Part shown: one piece after another, positions 1 to 11,200 of the stretch
Numbering within the stretch: the stretch's first letter is position 1
How the letters are laid out: each line of letters opens with the position of its first letter
DNA from: Apoderus coryli
Taxonomy: Eukaryota > Arthropoda > Insecta > Coleoptera > Attelabidae
Length of the DNA: 64,000 nucleotides
Reading direction: 5' to 3'
Assembly (NCBI GenBank): GCA_911728435.2
Contig: OU452201.1
Span: 14,880,001 to 14,944,000 of the forward strand
Notes under the pieces: generated by a model
The model's database searches: none
The model's input: only the letters and a program-made list of their open reading frames with translations
Told to the model about the DNA's origin: nothing
Program-made: the position numbers and the translations under genes

Positions 1-683
1 TTCATAGGCCATAAAATTGTGTCTCACTCTATTCAGCAGAATTTTTCGAGAAAATTTTCTAGAGAAGCCTGTAACATCGATTTTGTTAACAGGTTATTAT
101 TATTAACTTTTTATCCTGAAATAACAGGAATGATAAGAAAACGCAAGAAGTTTTCAAAACAATTTTCACAGGAAACATGATGCTTCCACTTGAAATTATA
201 TATTCTCCATTGGCCGAATGAGATTCCTCAGATGAAGACGTAGATTTTAGAAATTGTTAATTTTTGTGTTTATTGTATGTTTATTTTTCTTAAATTAAGC
301 TAGCTAACCGTTGGTGTTGTTTCAAAAGAACTTGCGCTTAAAACATTTTTTTTCATTATATAGTCGTTTAATGTCCGTAACTTTTCACTTAATATCTTTC
401 CCCTAGAATTTTTACTGTCTAAACTGGTGAAAATTTTTGATAGGTACACCCTTTATGATTTTTTTAATAATCTATTTCACCCATATTTTTGATCGTTCTG
501 AACTATTTTGTATTTAATGTTTTCGTGTTATATTTGCCAAGAACACCATGTATATCTACGTTGCTTAAGAAAACTTTTATTAATTTTGGTAATGAGACCT
601 TACTGTATGGTCCTATTTCGTACTTAGTGTCTTTCCCGTATAATTTTCTCTTGTTAAACTGGCCAAATACTCCATTGCCTAGC
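1..683. other. no recognisable feature
   Basis: AT-rich sequence left of the RTE insertion. The plus-strand open frame from 489 runs mostly antisense to the RT gene and has no recognisable motif. I see no gene, RNA or clear repeat here. Confidence 0.5.
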
Positions 684-694
684 TATTTTGCATT
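684..694. repeat. target-site duplication, left copy (3' end of the RTE element)
   Basis: TATTTTGCATT at 684-694 is repeated without mismatch at 3158-3168 and exactly brackets the RTE element. Length and placement fit a non-LTR target-site duplication. Confidence 0.8.
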
Positions 695-705
695 CTTCTT
701 CTTCC

Positions 706-2616
706 TCAGCCTTCTTTCGTCCACTCCTGAACATAGGCCTTTCCTAATTCCTTCCACTGATCTCTGTCCTTTGCCTTTTGATACCAATTTCCCCCTGCTA
801 TCTTTTTTAAATCATCCGTCCATCTTAGCGGAGGTCTACCTATCCTTCTTTTCAATTCTCTTGGTCTCCATCTTGCTACTCTCAATGTCCATCTCTCGTC
901 TTGTAGTCTTGCGACATGACCTGCCCATTGCCATTTCATCTCTGCAATTTTTTCAACAATGTCCTTAACCTTTGTTCTTCTACGGATTTCTTCGTTTCTT
1001 ACTTTGTCTCTCAAAGTGATACCAAGCAGTGACCTTTCCATTGCCCTCTCAATCACTCGTAATCTATGGGCACTTGACTGGGTAAGCGCAATTGTTTCCA
1101 TTCCATATGTAGCGACAGGAAGTACACAGGTGTTAAAAACTTGTCGTCTCAAATTTATCGGAATATCATAGTTTCTTAATATGTGTGACAGTTTCCCAAA
1201 TGCAGCCCAAGAAAGTTTTATTCGCTTTGTGACTTCTCTCAACTTGTTTTCCATCCCTAGTTTTATAGTATGACCCAAGTAATTGTATTCATCTACATTT
1301 TCGATAGTAGTGTTGTCTATATATATCTGTGTGTTATTTAAGCTCATTATTTTTGTTTTTTCTATATTCATTTTCAATCCCACTTTCGTCGATTTTTCAT
1401 TTAGTTCTTGAAGCATTGACTCGATCTCTTTGAAGTCGTCTGAAATTAGTACGATATCATCCGCAAAACGTAGATTGTTTAAATATGTTCCATCAATCTT
1501 GATTCCTTTTTCCTCCCACTCAAGCTCTTTGAAAACATCTTCTAGAGCTAACGTAAACAATTTTGGTGATATTGTGTCTCCCTGTCTTACTCCGCGTTCG
1601 ATTTTAATATTATCGGTCTTAGTTTCGTTGTCTATCTTTACATGCAGGGAAGCATTTTTAGAGATGTTTTCGATTACTGAAGTGTACCTAGAATCAATAC
1701 GTGCGTTGTCCATGGATTTTAGAATATAACAAATCTCCATTGAGTCGAATGCCTTGTGATAGTCAACAAAAGCCATATGGATCGGTATATTGTATTCTAC
1801 AGATCTCTCTATTAACGTTCTCACCGTCTGCAAATGATCAATCGTGGAAAAGCCTTTACGAAAACCAGCCTGTTCAACAGGTTGGTACGAGTCGAATTTT
1901 GGTGTTAATCTGTTTGTTAAAATCCTCGTGAAGAGCTTGTAAAGATGAGACAACAAACTAATAGGTCTGTAATTCTCTATATTGGTCGAGTCTCCCTTTT
2001 TGAATAGCAATATGACTTCCGCCTCTAGCCATCTTTCTGGTACTTTACCTTCCCATAGACATTTGTTGAATAGTACTTGTATATGTTCTTCTAAAAGTGA
2101 TCCACCAAGTTTAAGCATTTCTGCTGTTATTTTATCTTCGCCGGGGCATTTGCCATTTTTCATTTGTTTGAGTGCACTCCTTATCTCTTCTTTTGTGATG
2201 TCTGGCAATTCTTCCGAGCCGACATTCAATATTTTGCGATGCCTTCTTATTGGGGTTGTCATTTTCGATTTGTATAGCTCAGTATAGAATTTTTCTATGG
2301 TTTTCGCTATGTCTTTTTTCTTTGTTACGATTATGTTGTTTTCGTTCTTTATTTTTATTAATTGTGTTCTCCTCCTTGATAGTCTCGATCTTAATACTTT
2401 CATATTTCCATTCTGTTCAATAGTGCTCTGTATTAGTCTAGTGTTTTCCGTTCTTATGTCCTTCCGTATTAGTTTCTTAATATTCTTGTTAAGCTCTTTG
2501 TATTCTTCGGTGTGCCTCTGTAGCTTTCGTCTTTCTTTTATAAGGTTCAAAGTGGTAGTTGATAATTTATTTTTGGTTGTGGCTTTGCTATTAGCGCATA
2601 TTTTCTTTACGCTCAC
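706..2616 (-). CDS. RTE-type reverse transcriptase (C-terminal part of broken EN-RT polyprotein)
   Basis: The open frame has 636 codons. RT signatures are EVILLFKKGDSTNIENYRPI, then AGFRKGFSTIDHL, AFVDYHKAFDS near residues 280-291, GVRQGDTISP, and the catalytic FADD at about residues 384-387. After the thumb comes the RTE-type C-terminus (WAGHVARL, IGRPPLRWTDD, then WKELGKAYVQEW) with a TGA stop at 706-708. There is no RNase H, which also fits RTE. The apparent GTG start is an artefact: the frame continues upstream (KKENYQKELENRL) to an in-frame TAA at 2728-2730 and is fused to the endonuclease in intact relatives. It is the only long open frame in the window that is not ds. It is part of a mobile element, not a host gene. 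Confidence 0.85.
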   Translation of the reverse strand: MSVKKICANSKATTKNKLSTTTLNLIKERRKLQRHTEEYKELNKNIKKLIRKDIRTENTRLIQSTIEQNGNMKVLRSRLSRRRTQLIKIKNENNIIVTKKKDIAKTIEKFYTELYKSKMTTPIRRHRKILNVGSEELPDITKEEIRSALKQMKNGKCPGEDKITAEMLKLGGSLLEEHIQVLFNKCLWEGKVPERWLEAEVILLFKKGDSTNIENYRPISLLSHLYKLFTRILTNRLTPKFDSYQPVEQAGFRKGFSTIDHLQTVRTLIERSVEYNIPIHMAFVDYHKAFDSMEICYILKSMDNARIDSRYTSVIENISKNASLHVKIDNETKTDNIKIERGVRQGDTISPKLFTLALEDVFKELEWEEKGIKIDGTYLNNLRFADDIVLISDDFKEIESMLQELNEKSTKVGLKMNIEKTKIMSLNNTQIYIDNTTIENVDEYNYLGHTIKLGMENKLREVTKRIKLSWAAFGKLSHILRNYDIPINLRRQVFNTCVLPVATYGMETIALTQSSAHRLRVIERAMERSLLGITLRDKVRNEEIRRRTKVKDIVEKIAEMKWQWAGHVARLQDERWTLRVARWRPRELKRRIGRPPLRWTDDLKKIAGGNWYQKAKDRDQWKELGKAYVQEWTKEG

Positions 2617-2727
2617 TTGAATACCGGTTTCTATTTTTTGAGCTATTTGATCTATACTTAGGTTGTTCTCTAAATTTATCAGTTGTAATCTGTTTTCCAG
2701 TTCTTTTTGGTAATTTTCTTTTTTGGC

Positions 2728-3157
2728 TTAGAGTTCTTTAGCAGTAGCGAACAAGGGTTTTCTAGTTAACTTATTTCTTTCTTTCTGTATATCAACTATA
2801 AATTGTGCTCATACCAATCTGTGATCACTTTCCGTGTGCACTCTATCAACACCGAGACGTCCCGACATATTGTTCTCCTATTTGAAATTATATAGTCTAT
2901 TTCATTTCTTGTAGTACCATCAGGGCTTCTCCAGGTCCATTTCCTTTGAAAGAAAGTTGAGTAACATTTCTCCTCTGTCGTTTCTTTTTCCCAGTCCAAA
3001 GTTGCCTATGTTTTCTGGATCCCCTTCTATTTTTTGTCCCAATTTCGCATTGAAGTCACCAGTTATAATTAAAAATTTTGTTCTTTCAGCTCTTATCGCT
3101 TGGGATATATCTTCGTATATTTTTTCTATTTCTTCGTCCTCTGCTGAGGTTGTTGGA
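2728..3157 (-). pseudogene. broken AP-endonuclease domain of the RTE element
   Basis: Minus-strand reading gives PTTSAEDEEIEKIYEDI, then the endonuclease core FLIITGDFNAKLG and GLGKRNDRGEMLLNF in one frame. A short deletion near 2945-2955 shifts to a second frame with FFQRKWTWRSPDGTTRNEID. The SDH-R catalytic motif is damaged near 2812-2826 (reads VITD then a shift), followed by a TGA at 2809-2811 where relatives have Arg, consistent with a CGA-to-TGA change. A TAA at 2728-2730 closes the linker before the RT. The motifs were read directly; the list of lesions rests on general knowledge of RTE endonucleases. Confidence 0.75.
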
Positions 3158-3168
3158 TATTTTGCATT
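3158..3168. repeat. target-site duplication, right copy (5' truncation point of the RTE element)
   Basis: This is the second copy of the 11-bp duplication. The element sequence, read on the minus strand, begins immediately inside it at the PTTSAEDEE codons. Confidence 0.8.
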
Positions 3169-4677
3169 ATTTTGTTCAAACTAGTTGAAATAAAATTCTA
3201 TGATGTAGGTACTTTGATAATTATGAGTCATTTTATTTTTTCATTTTGTACATTTTTACATTATCATTGTATTTAAAATAATTAATACAAAAGTAATATT
3301 TAAATTATTTACCTAATTCATTCAATCTAATTATTACACACCTAAAACGGCATTTAATTAATACAAGTAATTACAACAATATGTCAGATTGTTACATATA
3401 AAAAATTTGGCTTTGACAATTTTCTGTACTATATAATAATAATAATAAAAACTAACTTAAAATTTAACTAACATTTGTCATAAATCTACAAACTGATTAA
3501 AAAACTAAGTAAGGAAAAGTTCAGTATCTACTTAAATAATATTTTACAAGGAAATTCAATACTAGATACAAATATTACATCACATTTTTAAATAATTTAA
3601 CTATATTGCTATTTTTACATTGGATATAATAATTATAATACCAAAATTATGGCTTACAATGGCAATTAGGCAATAAAATATAATGTAGTTGAATTCAAAA
3701 GTATTAAATATTTCATAAAATTGGCAGTATCTATTGAATTGCATAGCAACCTAAAAAATAATATAAAAGATGTCTTTCTTCCTTTAATTTGTTTTATTTT
3801 ACTATGTAGACTACATCCAAACCAGCAAGCTTTCTCCTGAGATTGAGTCACGAACACCTCATAAAACATTAAAAAAATTTCAATTAGTCATAAACATGAC
3901 ATTAGGTGATAGCGCTTCAATAAATTGACAGGACCGTTTCTAGGTTTATACTATTTTATAAGAGTACACTGGGCTTTTTCATCAAAGTCTCAAAATTTAA
4001 AAAGAGTTTGAACTGTAGAGTAGCAACTGGATTACTTATGGATGGTTAGCTTCCCAGAAAAAGTATGCGGGAGTGTTTTCCAAACTTCTGTTTTCACTTA
4101 CAAACCAACAAAAATCACTCGGGTACCTGTGCGTATGACGTATGACACAAGTATAATATGGCTGTGATACCCATGTGGTGTTGTAAAAATCATATTATGA
4201 TTAGGGTATGGTGTTTAAGATAAACTCCTATTATATGAATGCCAGCATCTCGCATGTCTGAAGCAGTACCTACTATTCGCCCTAGCGCATTTACTCTAAA
4301 CTAACAATAAAATCAATACAATGTAGTTTACTTTTTATATATGGGAAAAAAACAACTAACCAAAAATTGTAGTCATGAAGAAAAAAGGAATACAAATTGT
4401 TATGTCTCTTGCAGAAGATAAGCCATTTCTATCTTATATTCAAATCCTTGAACTATATTTTCTAATACTAATGAGCATTTCTTTTACATTATTATTTTAT
4501 ATAGGTTTCACTATTAACATTATTTACATTACTATAATATAATACACTTCATTTAATTACATTACACTATCATAACCTAAAAATTAAAATTTAATATAAA
4601 TGTTCTTTAAAAAACATAAATCAGTCTGGATCTATTCTTAACACAGCCAAATGAATATTATCAGGACACATGATTTC
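3169..4677 (-). other. ds 3' flank, probably including the 3' UTR
   Basis: No coding region is visible. The DNA is AT-rich and lies directly downstream of the ds stop codon, so part of it is likely the 3' UTR. AATAAA hexamers on the minus strand are seen at 3793-3798 and 3232-3237, but in DNA this AT-rich they are weak evidence and I cannot choose between them. The RTE insertion starts just below. Confidence 0.4.
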
Positions 4678-5256
4678 TTATATCCGTAACTCCGTATCAA
4701 CTACTGTCTTATTTCTAGTTTGTGCTGACGGTCTCGATATGACATGATGTGCTGTCGGCAGTCCCGGTGTCACTAATGGTGATATTGAAGGTGATTTGGT
4801 GGCAAGAGGTGACAGTGATGGTGAGAAACTTGGTGACATCGCTGTAGATGTACTAAACGTAGCACCAGAGGCGTCATGATTGATTGGAGATCGTGGCAGC
4901 ATCATCATTTGATTGTGACCCATAGTACCATGATGACTGGAGCCGGCTCTGGCATTTAATACTGGCATAGCTATTGAGCGCGGTGCGACGCTAGTAATTA
5001 GCGGTGGAGGTATATTTTTCACTGGTGCAACAGAGTTTTTACTTTTGACGCTTGATGCTCCACTAGCACCGCTATGTATTGAGGCGCTATCGTCTTTCAG
5101 TCTTGCTATCTCGGAAAAAACGTGTGCTAAAGGTTGGTACTGTGGCCCCCAATCTAGCAAATAGTCCCAATTGTAGCTGCCAGCCAGTTCTTCCTCGCTG
5201 TGGACTATCGAACTTAAGGATCCATTCATTGAAGGCTGGTGCGTTACCGCCGCCAC
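4678..5256 (-). CDS. ds: ds exon w12 (C-terminal tail and stop)
   Basis: This 579-nt terminal exon encodes 192 residues and a TAA stop at 4678-4680. It begins VAAVTHQPSMNG after a TTTTTGCAG acceptor and holds the most conserved Dachsous tail block (EEELAGSYNWDYLLDWG, then LAHVFSEIARLKDD). Low-complexity Ser/Pro-rich and His/Met stretches follow, and the protein ends VDTELRI. Vertebrate DCHS proteins share the NWDYLL and IARLKDE elements (established knowledge of the family). The 180-nt intron upstream is 5257-5436. Confidence 0.94.
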   Translation of the reverse strand: MAAVTHQPSMNGSLSSIVHSEEELAGSYNWDYLLDWGPQYQPLAHVFSEIARLKDDSASIHSGASGASSVKSKNSVAPVKNIPPPLITSVAPRSIAMPVLNARAGSSHHGTMGHNQMMMLPRSPINHDASGATFSTSTAMSPSFSPSLSPLATKSPSISPLVTPGLPTAHHVISRPSAQTRNKTVVDTELRI

Positions 5257-8200
5257 CTGCAAAAACAGTTAATTTAGAAACGTTTAGTATTATTTTTCCC
5301 AGGGTGTCTAGATTAGGAAGAGGTAGGTAGTTTTCCAAATAGGATTTAATTACTTAATGAAATTCTTAATTGGAAAACTTCATGTTGACGTGAACGAATA
5401 GATTTGCTTAATATTAATATATATAATTATACCAACCTCTCCATAGCCGCCAATTGCCATGACATGGTCCATGGTTGGACCCAAAGTCGATGCAGAAACT
5501 CCTCCTGCTTCATCTGCCGAACTAGCTCGATCACTACCCGCCACATCATTCAACTTAGCATAAATCAACGTCATATCATTCTCATTTCCACTTTCCTCAT
5601 CAAACATGTGCAGACTATCTAGCTGAACAGCTTGGTGGTGATGTAACGAGTCTTTGCTGTTCCCTGCACGAGGATCCGCACACATTCTTGCTACATTTTG
5701 CGCATGCGCATTTGAATTATTTACTATACCTAGTCGCGCTAAATACTCTTGTGTATTACGTACGGAAACATCGGATAAATTATCATCGTCATTTTGTCTA
5801 TGGATGCCAGAATCACGTTGTAGCGGTCCTTCATTGATCATACGTATTTCTTCGTCTTCACCATCATCCCCATCTTCAGCTGATCCACGCCCGCTTGAAC
5901 CGCTTTGTTCTGATCCTGATAGTTCAGATGTAGTTGCAGCTCCCGAGTTGGAGCTAGCAGCGTGTCCAGCACCATACGGAGGAATTTCATCATACTTTGG
6001 TGGCGCAAATTGATTTTGTGGACCAGCCATTTGTGCACTACCGCCACGTATTGGTATCGTATCAAATGCACTGGGATCCACATAATTGTTTGTATTAGAA
6101 ACACTTTCAGAGTTTAAACTTGGTTTATTTACTTTCCGATTGCGTTTGTTCCGCATGTGGAAGTACACAAAACCTGCACCAAATGCCAATATAAGAAATA
6201 ACAAGGATAATATTAGTCCTAGGGCTAAATCTGACATTCCACTATTTTTCGACGATACTGTAGCACTTTCGTCGCGATTGATTGCTAGATTTGTACCAGG
6301 ATCAGCTAGTGGATCTGGAATGATTTCTACCACAGTCATGTTAGTTAATGAGCTTTGTCGGCCGGAGCTTGCTGTTACAACTAAGCTAACTTCGTGTCCC
6401 AGATGTGAAAGTTCTGCACTGTCGAGTTTTCGTTTAACCATTATCGCACCAGTCGTTCTGTTTATCTTAAAATACGCATGCTGAGTTGTTAATTGATACA
6501 CAACTCTTCCATCCGGCCCTTTATCGCGATCCGTAGCTGTTACATGACCTATAATGTATCCGCCAGGTAAACCAGCAGAAGTCGCAAGAGTATATCGATA
6601 AGTTCGTTCAGTAAACTGTGGATGAAACTCATCTTTACTTTCGATATCGACACGTACATTCACTGTCGATGATTGACCGCCAAAATCCGTCGCTTTTATT
6701 ACAAAGTTATATTTGTTTCGTAGTTCAAAATCGAAAACGATATTAGTTGATACCAATCCAGAAGCAGAATCGATATGGAACAGTTTCGAAGATCTTTCTG
6801 CAGAATCTATGTTGTCGACTATCGTATAGTTAATACTTCCATACATGCCTTTATCTAAATCGGTCGCATGTGCTGAAAATATGGCTGTACCTACTGCCTC
6901 GTTTTCCCCCACAAATTCTAAATATTCGTTGACAGGAAACATTGGTATATTGTCATTTACATCTTTCAAAATTACAACACAATTAATCAAACTACACAGA
7001 ACTGGTACCCCTCTGTCACAGGCGCGTATAACTAATTTGTAATCTGTGTGACCGTGATCGTAATCCAATGTCATATTCACATACAATACGCCAGAACGGT
7101 GATCCAATCTAAAATCCCCACGATCATTTCCCGAAGTGATATCGTAAACTATCTCCGCATTTACTGTACCATCTAAGTCGGAGTCAGTGGCTGTAAACAT
7201 AAATACAGATGATCCAGTTGGTAGATTTTCATTTATGACTTTTTCAATTTCAGATTCAGCAAAAATTGGAGCATTATCATTTGAATCTGTGACGCTGATA
7301 TCAACATGTATTACATGTGATGACATACTGTCCGTAGACACCCTAACATCATACCGATCCTGTGTTTCGCGGTCCAAATGATTCATTAATATCAAATTGC
7401 CCGAAGGGTTCGAAATTTCAAATATCCCATCGTCATTTCCACTAATTATTTTGAGGTAACTGTTATCAGGTTTGCCTAAATATATCAAAGTAGAGCCTAG
7501 AGTTGTATTTTCAGCAACGTTTAGTGTGTATTCTTTTTTTCTTGCTTGATTATTCGTTATTCCACCATTACTCTTAGCACAAAGCGATGTTAATGTATGC
7601 AGTGATGGTTTACCCATATCCTCAGCCTTTATCGTTAGATAAACGTCTTTAGTAAGAGCTAAACTGTTGGAAAGGTTAACTCTCAATATACCATCAATTG
7701 AACCAATTGAAAATCCCGGTATTGGATTAAGAACTGAATAACGAATATCTCCATTTTCGTCGGAATCTGCGTCTGTTGCGTTTATAACTAACAAGTCTGC
7801 TAGTGACGAGGAATGATCATCTGAAACAAAATAAGTACTAGTTTCAGTAAAATAATTTTGGTGTCTTAATTTTGAAAACCAAAATTACCATAGATGATTT
7901 CTTGTATTTATATTCATGCGTAATTTTATTTAGAGATCTAGGAACATTTTATTTTCAAGGCAATTTTATGAAATTATTTTTTTTCGGAGAATTGGAAAAA
8001 TACGAAGTGCTTGAAAGTAAATGCAAGCTTACCTGGTATGCTAGTTTCATAAAAATATTGCGAAAACACTGGAGAATTATCATTTACATCAGTCACTTTA
8101 ATAGACAAGACTGTTTGGGTAGTATGAACGGTATCTGAAGCCAGTATTTGCAGTTTATACTCCCGCTGATATTCGTAGTCCAACATCCGTTTCAGCACAA

Positions 8201-11200
8201 CTTTCCCACTAAATTTATCAATACTAAAATGCTCCATAGCTTGTTTATCATTTTGTGGTGCTAACCTATATGTTAGCGTTGGGTATGTGTCAACGTCGTT
8301 AGCTGTCACAGTTGTCAATACGCTGCCAACATCAACATTTTCACTAACTGTTATGGCACTATGCGGTGGAAATGTTGGCTGATTATCGTTGACGTCAACA
8401 ACATTAATTTTAATTTTTGCAGTGCCAGTCATTTGTGGCACACCTTCATCTGTAGCTATCACTGTCAGTCGATAGTTATCACGAATCTCTTTGTCTAATA
8501 CAATATTTGTTTTCAATATGCCACTGAATGCTGGTTCAATTTTAAATGCATTATCGTGATTTCCATCGACAATGTGATAGAGTATTCGGGAATTTCGTTG
8601 TTCATCAGCGTCTATGGCTACCATTTGCAGCACGAATGCTCCTTTAGTGTTTCCTGCAAACATAAACACATGACCTATATTAGAATTAGCTGAAATGACT
8701 ATTCTTTGCTTCCGAAGTTTTTCACCACGTAAGCCTATTATTTACAGTTTATAATTTCGAATCTTATACTAGACTTAAAGCAATATTGCTTATTTGTGAC
8801 CACATTTAAGTCTTCAAAATATTTATTTAAATTTTTCTACATTAATAATAATAGATATAAGATCAGTAACGTACCTTCCCACACTGAAGCAGTGTACTGC
8901 TGTTGTGTAAATTTTGGGGCATTATCATTCTCATCAGTGAGGTTAACGACAACTTCGCAGTATCCATGCAGATTTGGGTTACCGTCAGTACGCGCTTCAA
9001 TGACTAATCGCAGCGATTTATGTAATTCGTAGTCAAGATTCTTTGGGTCTCTTACTTGAATCATACCATTCTCAGAGTTTATGATAAAGATATTCTCTTC
9101 ATTACCAGTACCGAAAGCGTAAATAATCTTTTGTCGTCTACCATCTGAACGTACAGCAGTGACTTGGATAATATCTCGAAATTGTTCTGTATTTTCCGGT
9201 ATTGTAACTGAATATGAATTTTGTTGAAAACGTAATTTTGGTGTATCTTCAGGTACATCTCCAACAATTATCTCAATAAGTCCAGTAGAGCTTTTCGATG
9301 GATTACCCTTATCTTTGGCCAAAACAGTTAAATAAATCACTTTTCCAGATTCAACAGCAAGTGACTGTGTCGCTGTCAGGTCACCAGTATTAGGATTTAT
9401 ACGAAACTTTCCGTACCATTCATCATTAAGTAAACTATACACAATTTCGGCATTGGTTCCTTCATCTGCATCTTTGGCCGAAACTTGTAAAATGGTTTTT
9501 CCTGGTTGAATGTATGCGGTAACTTTCTGAGTAAAAGGATATTGCGTGAAAATTGGTTTGTTATCATTGACGTCTTTAATATGGACTATGACGGGTACCT
9601 TCGTTGATCGCACATTGTATTTTCCACTATCAGTTGCGACGACTGTGAATTCGTACACGCTCTGTTGTTCTCGATCAAATAATCTAAAAATAAGTAAATA
9701 CAAAATGTTAGTTCGTAATAAGGAGCTAAAATTCCACTATATTAAAAACTTTTACGCTCATTTAATAAAACCAAAGTGAGACGGGAAAAAGTATATTTAT
9801 TTATCACATAACTTCCAAATAAACAGAGATCTGTGACAATGTTTACAATAAGAAGTAAATATTAATTGTACTATTGGAAAAGTAGAGGATATTACAATAG
9901 ACAAAAAGTATTAATTGATAAATATTTATTATTATCAAAATTTGATTATAAGGATGCGTCCAAAAATTAAAAAAAAATCACTTACCCCGTAGTCGTTATG
10001 ACTCCAGTTTTATTATCAATACTAAACAACCATTGACTCTCGTTCGCCAAATAATAGACTATTCTTGCATTCAGGCCAATATCAGCATCCGATGCTTGTA
10101 CTTTAAGCACAGAAGTATCCAAAGCTACATTTTCAAATATACTGACAGAATATCTTGACAAATCAAATTTCGGATCATTATCATTCTGATCATCCACCGA
10201 CACAGTTAGATTGCAAAAACCATGCAAAGAGTGATTGCCATTATCATGTGCGACTATCGTTAGATGGTATCTTGGGTTAGCCTCTCTGTCTAAGGGTTTT
10301 GCTGTTAGTTCACCGGTTTTAGCATCAATCGAGAACTTATTTCCAACATTTCCACGTGCTATAGAGTAAGAGATCTTTCCATTGTCCCCAATGTCCAAAT
10401 CCTTAGCTACAACAGTATGAATAACGCCTGCATCGCGATTTTCTGGTATCGATATTCTGTAACAGGAGCCTAATTGAAATTCTGGGGGATGATCGTTGTT
10501 ATCTAGAATTTCGATACGGATTTTGGTTACATCGTATAGAGTAATATCAGTTGAGGAGTAATCCGTAACGTAAACTGGAAATATGTACTCGTCTCTAACT
10601 TCTCTATCCAACTCTTTTGTGGTGCGGATTTTCCCACTTGGTGAAATTATTTCAAATGCGCCATCTGTTACATCAGGTGGGATAATGAACGACACATTGG
10701 CATCTGAAAATTAAACAATTGTGTTAAAAAATATATTTTTAAACAGATATTGATAGATAGATTGCATCAAAACATGTCAAAGTGCTTGCTGGGTTAGAAT
10801 TGAAGTGTTATACTTATGTTAGATTTAGTGCATACCTTAACGTAGCAAGCAAAAATTATTTTGAAGTCTATGCGGATTAAAATGTCTATGAGAATTAATT
10901 TTTCATAATCCTCTTAACGTTGTGTCTTTTTCAAATTTTTCTTAAACTAATCTAGTACATAGACAATGCCCAGCAGCTTTTTGAAATAGTCTTCTTTGAA
11001 ACATTCAATAGTTTTAGTAAATATGCTTTTGCATTCAATATGTAAAATTTTACGAAATTATGTGAACAGGAATTACTTACTATCTGATATTCCAGGCTTA
11101 GCTAATATCTGCGTCACCAAAGTTCCTACAGCAACATTCTCAAAAACAGTGGCTTCATAAGCAGCATTAAGAAATTTTGGTTGATTTTCTGAAGACTCCT

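Larger units (their letters stand above)
695..3157 (-). mobile_element. 5'-truncated RTE-type non-LTR retrotransposon
   Basis: On the minus strand the element starts inside the AP-endonuclease domain, runs through a complete reverse transcriptase and ends with a short GAA-rich 3' tail (695-705) right after the stop. A short simple-sequence 3' end directly behind the ORF is typical of the RTE clade. An 11-bp direct repeat, TATTTTGCATT, flanks it exactly at 684-694 and 3158-3168, giving both ends. The 5' truncation fits incomplete target-primed reverse transcription. The endonuclease part has a deletion, a frameshift and stop codons, so this copy is dead even though the RT frame is long. Confidence 0.88.

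Noticed and set aside
489..968. 159-codon plus-strand open frame
   Set aside because: Most of it is antisense to the RTE reverse transcriptase ORF and it has no recognisable motif.
5087..5338. 83-codon minus-strand frame overlapping the last ds exon
   Set aside because: It is an alternative frame of exon w12; the true frame has the conserved Dachsous tail. Mentioned only as a possible alternative-donor product.
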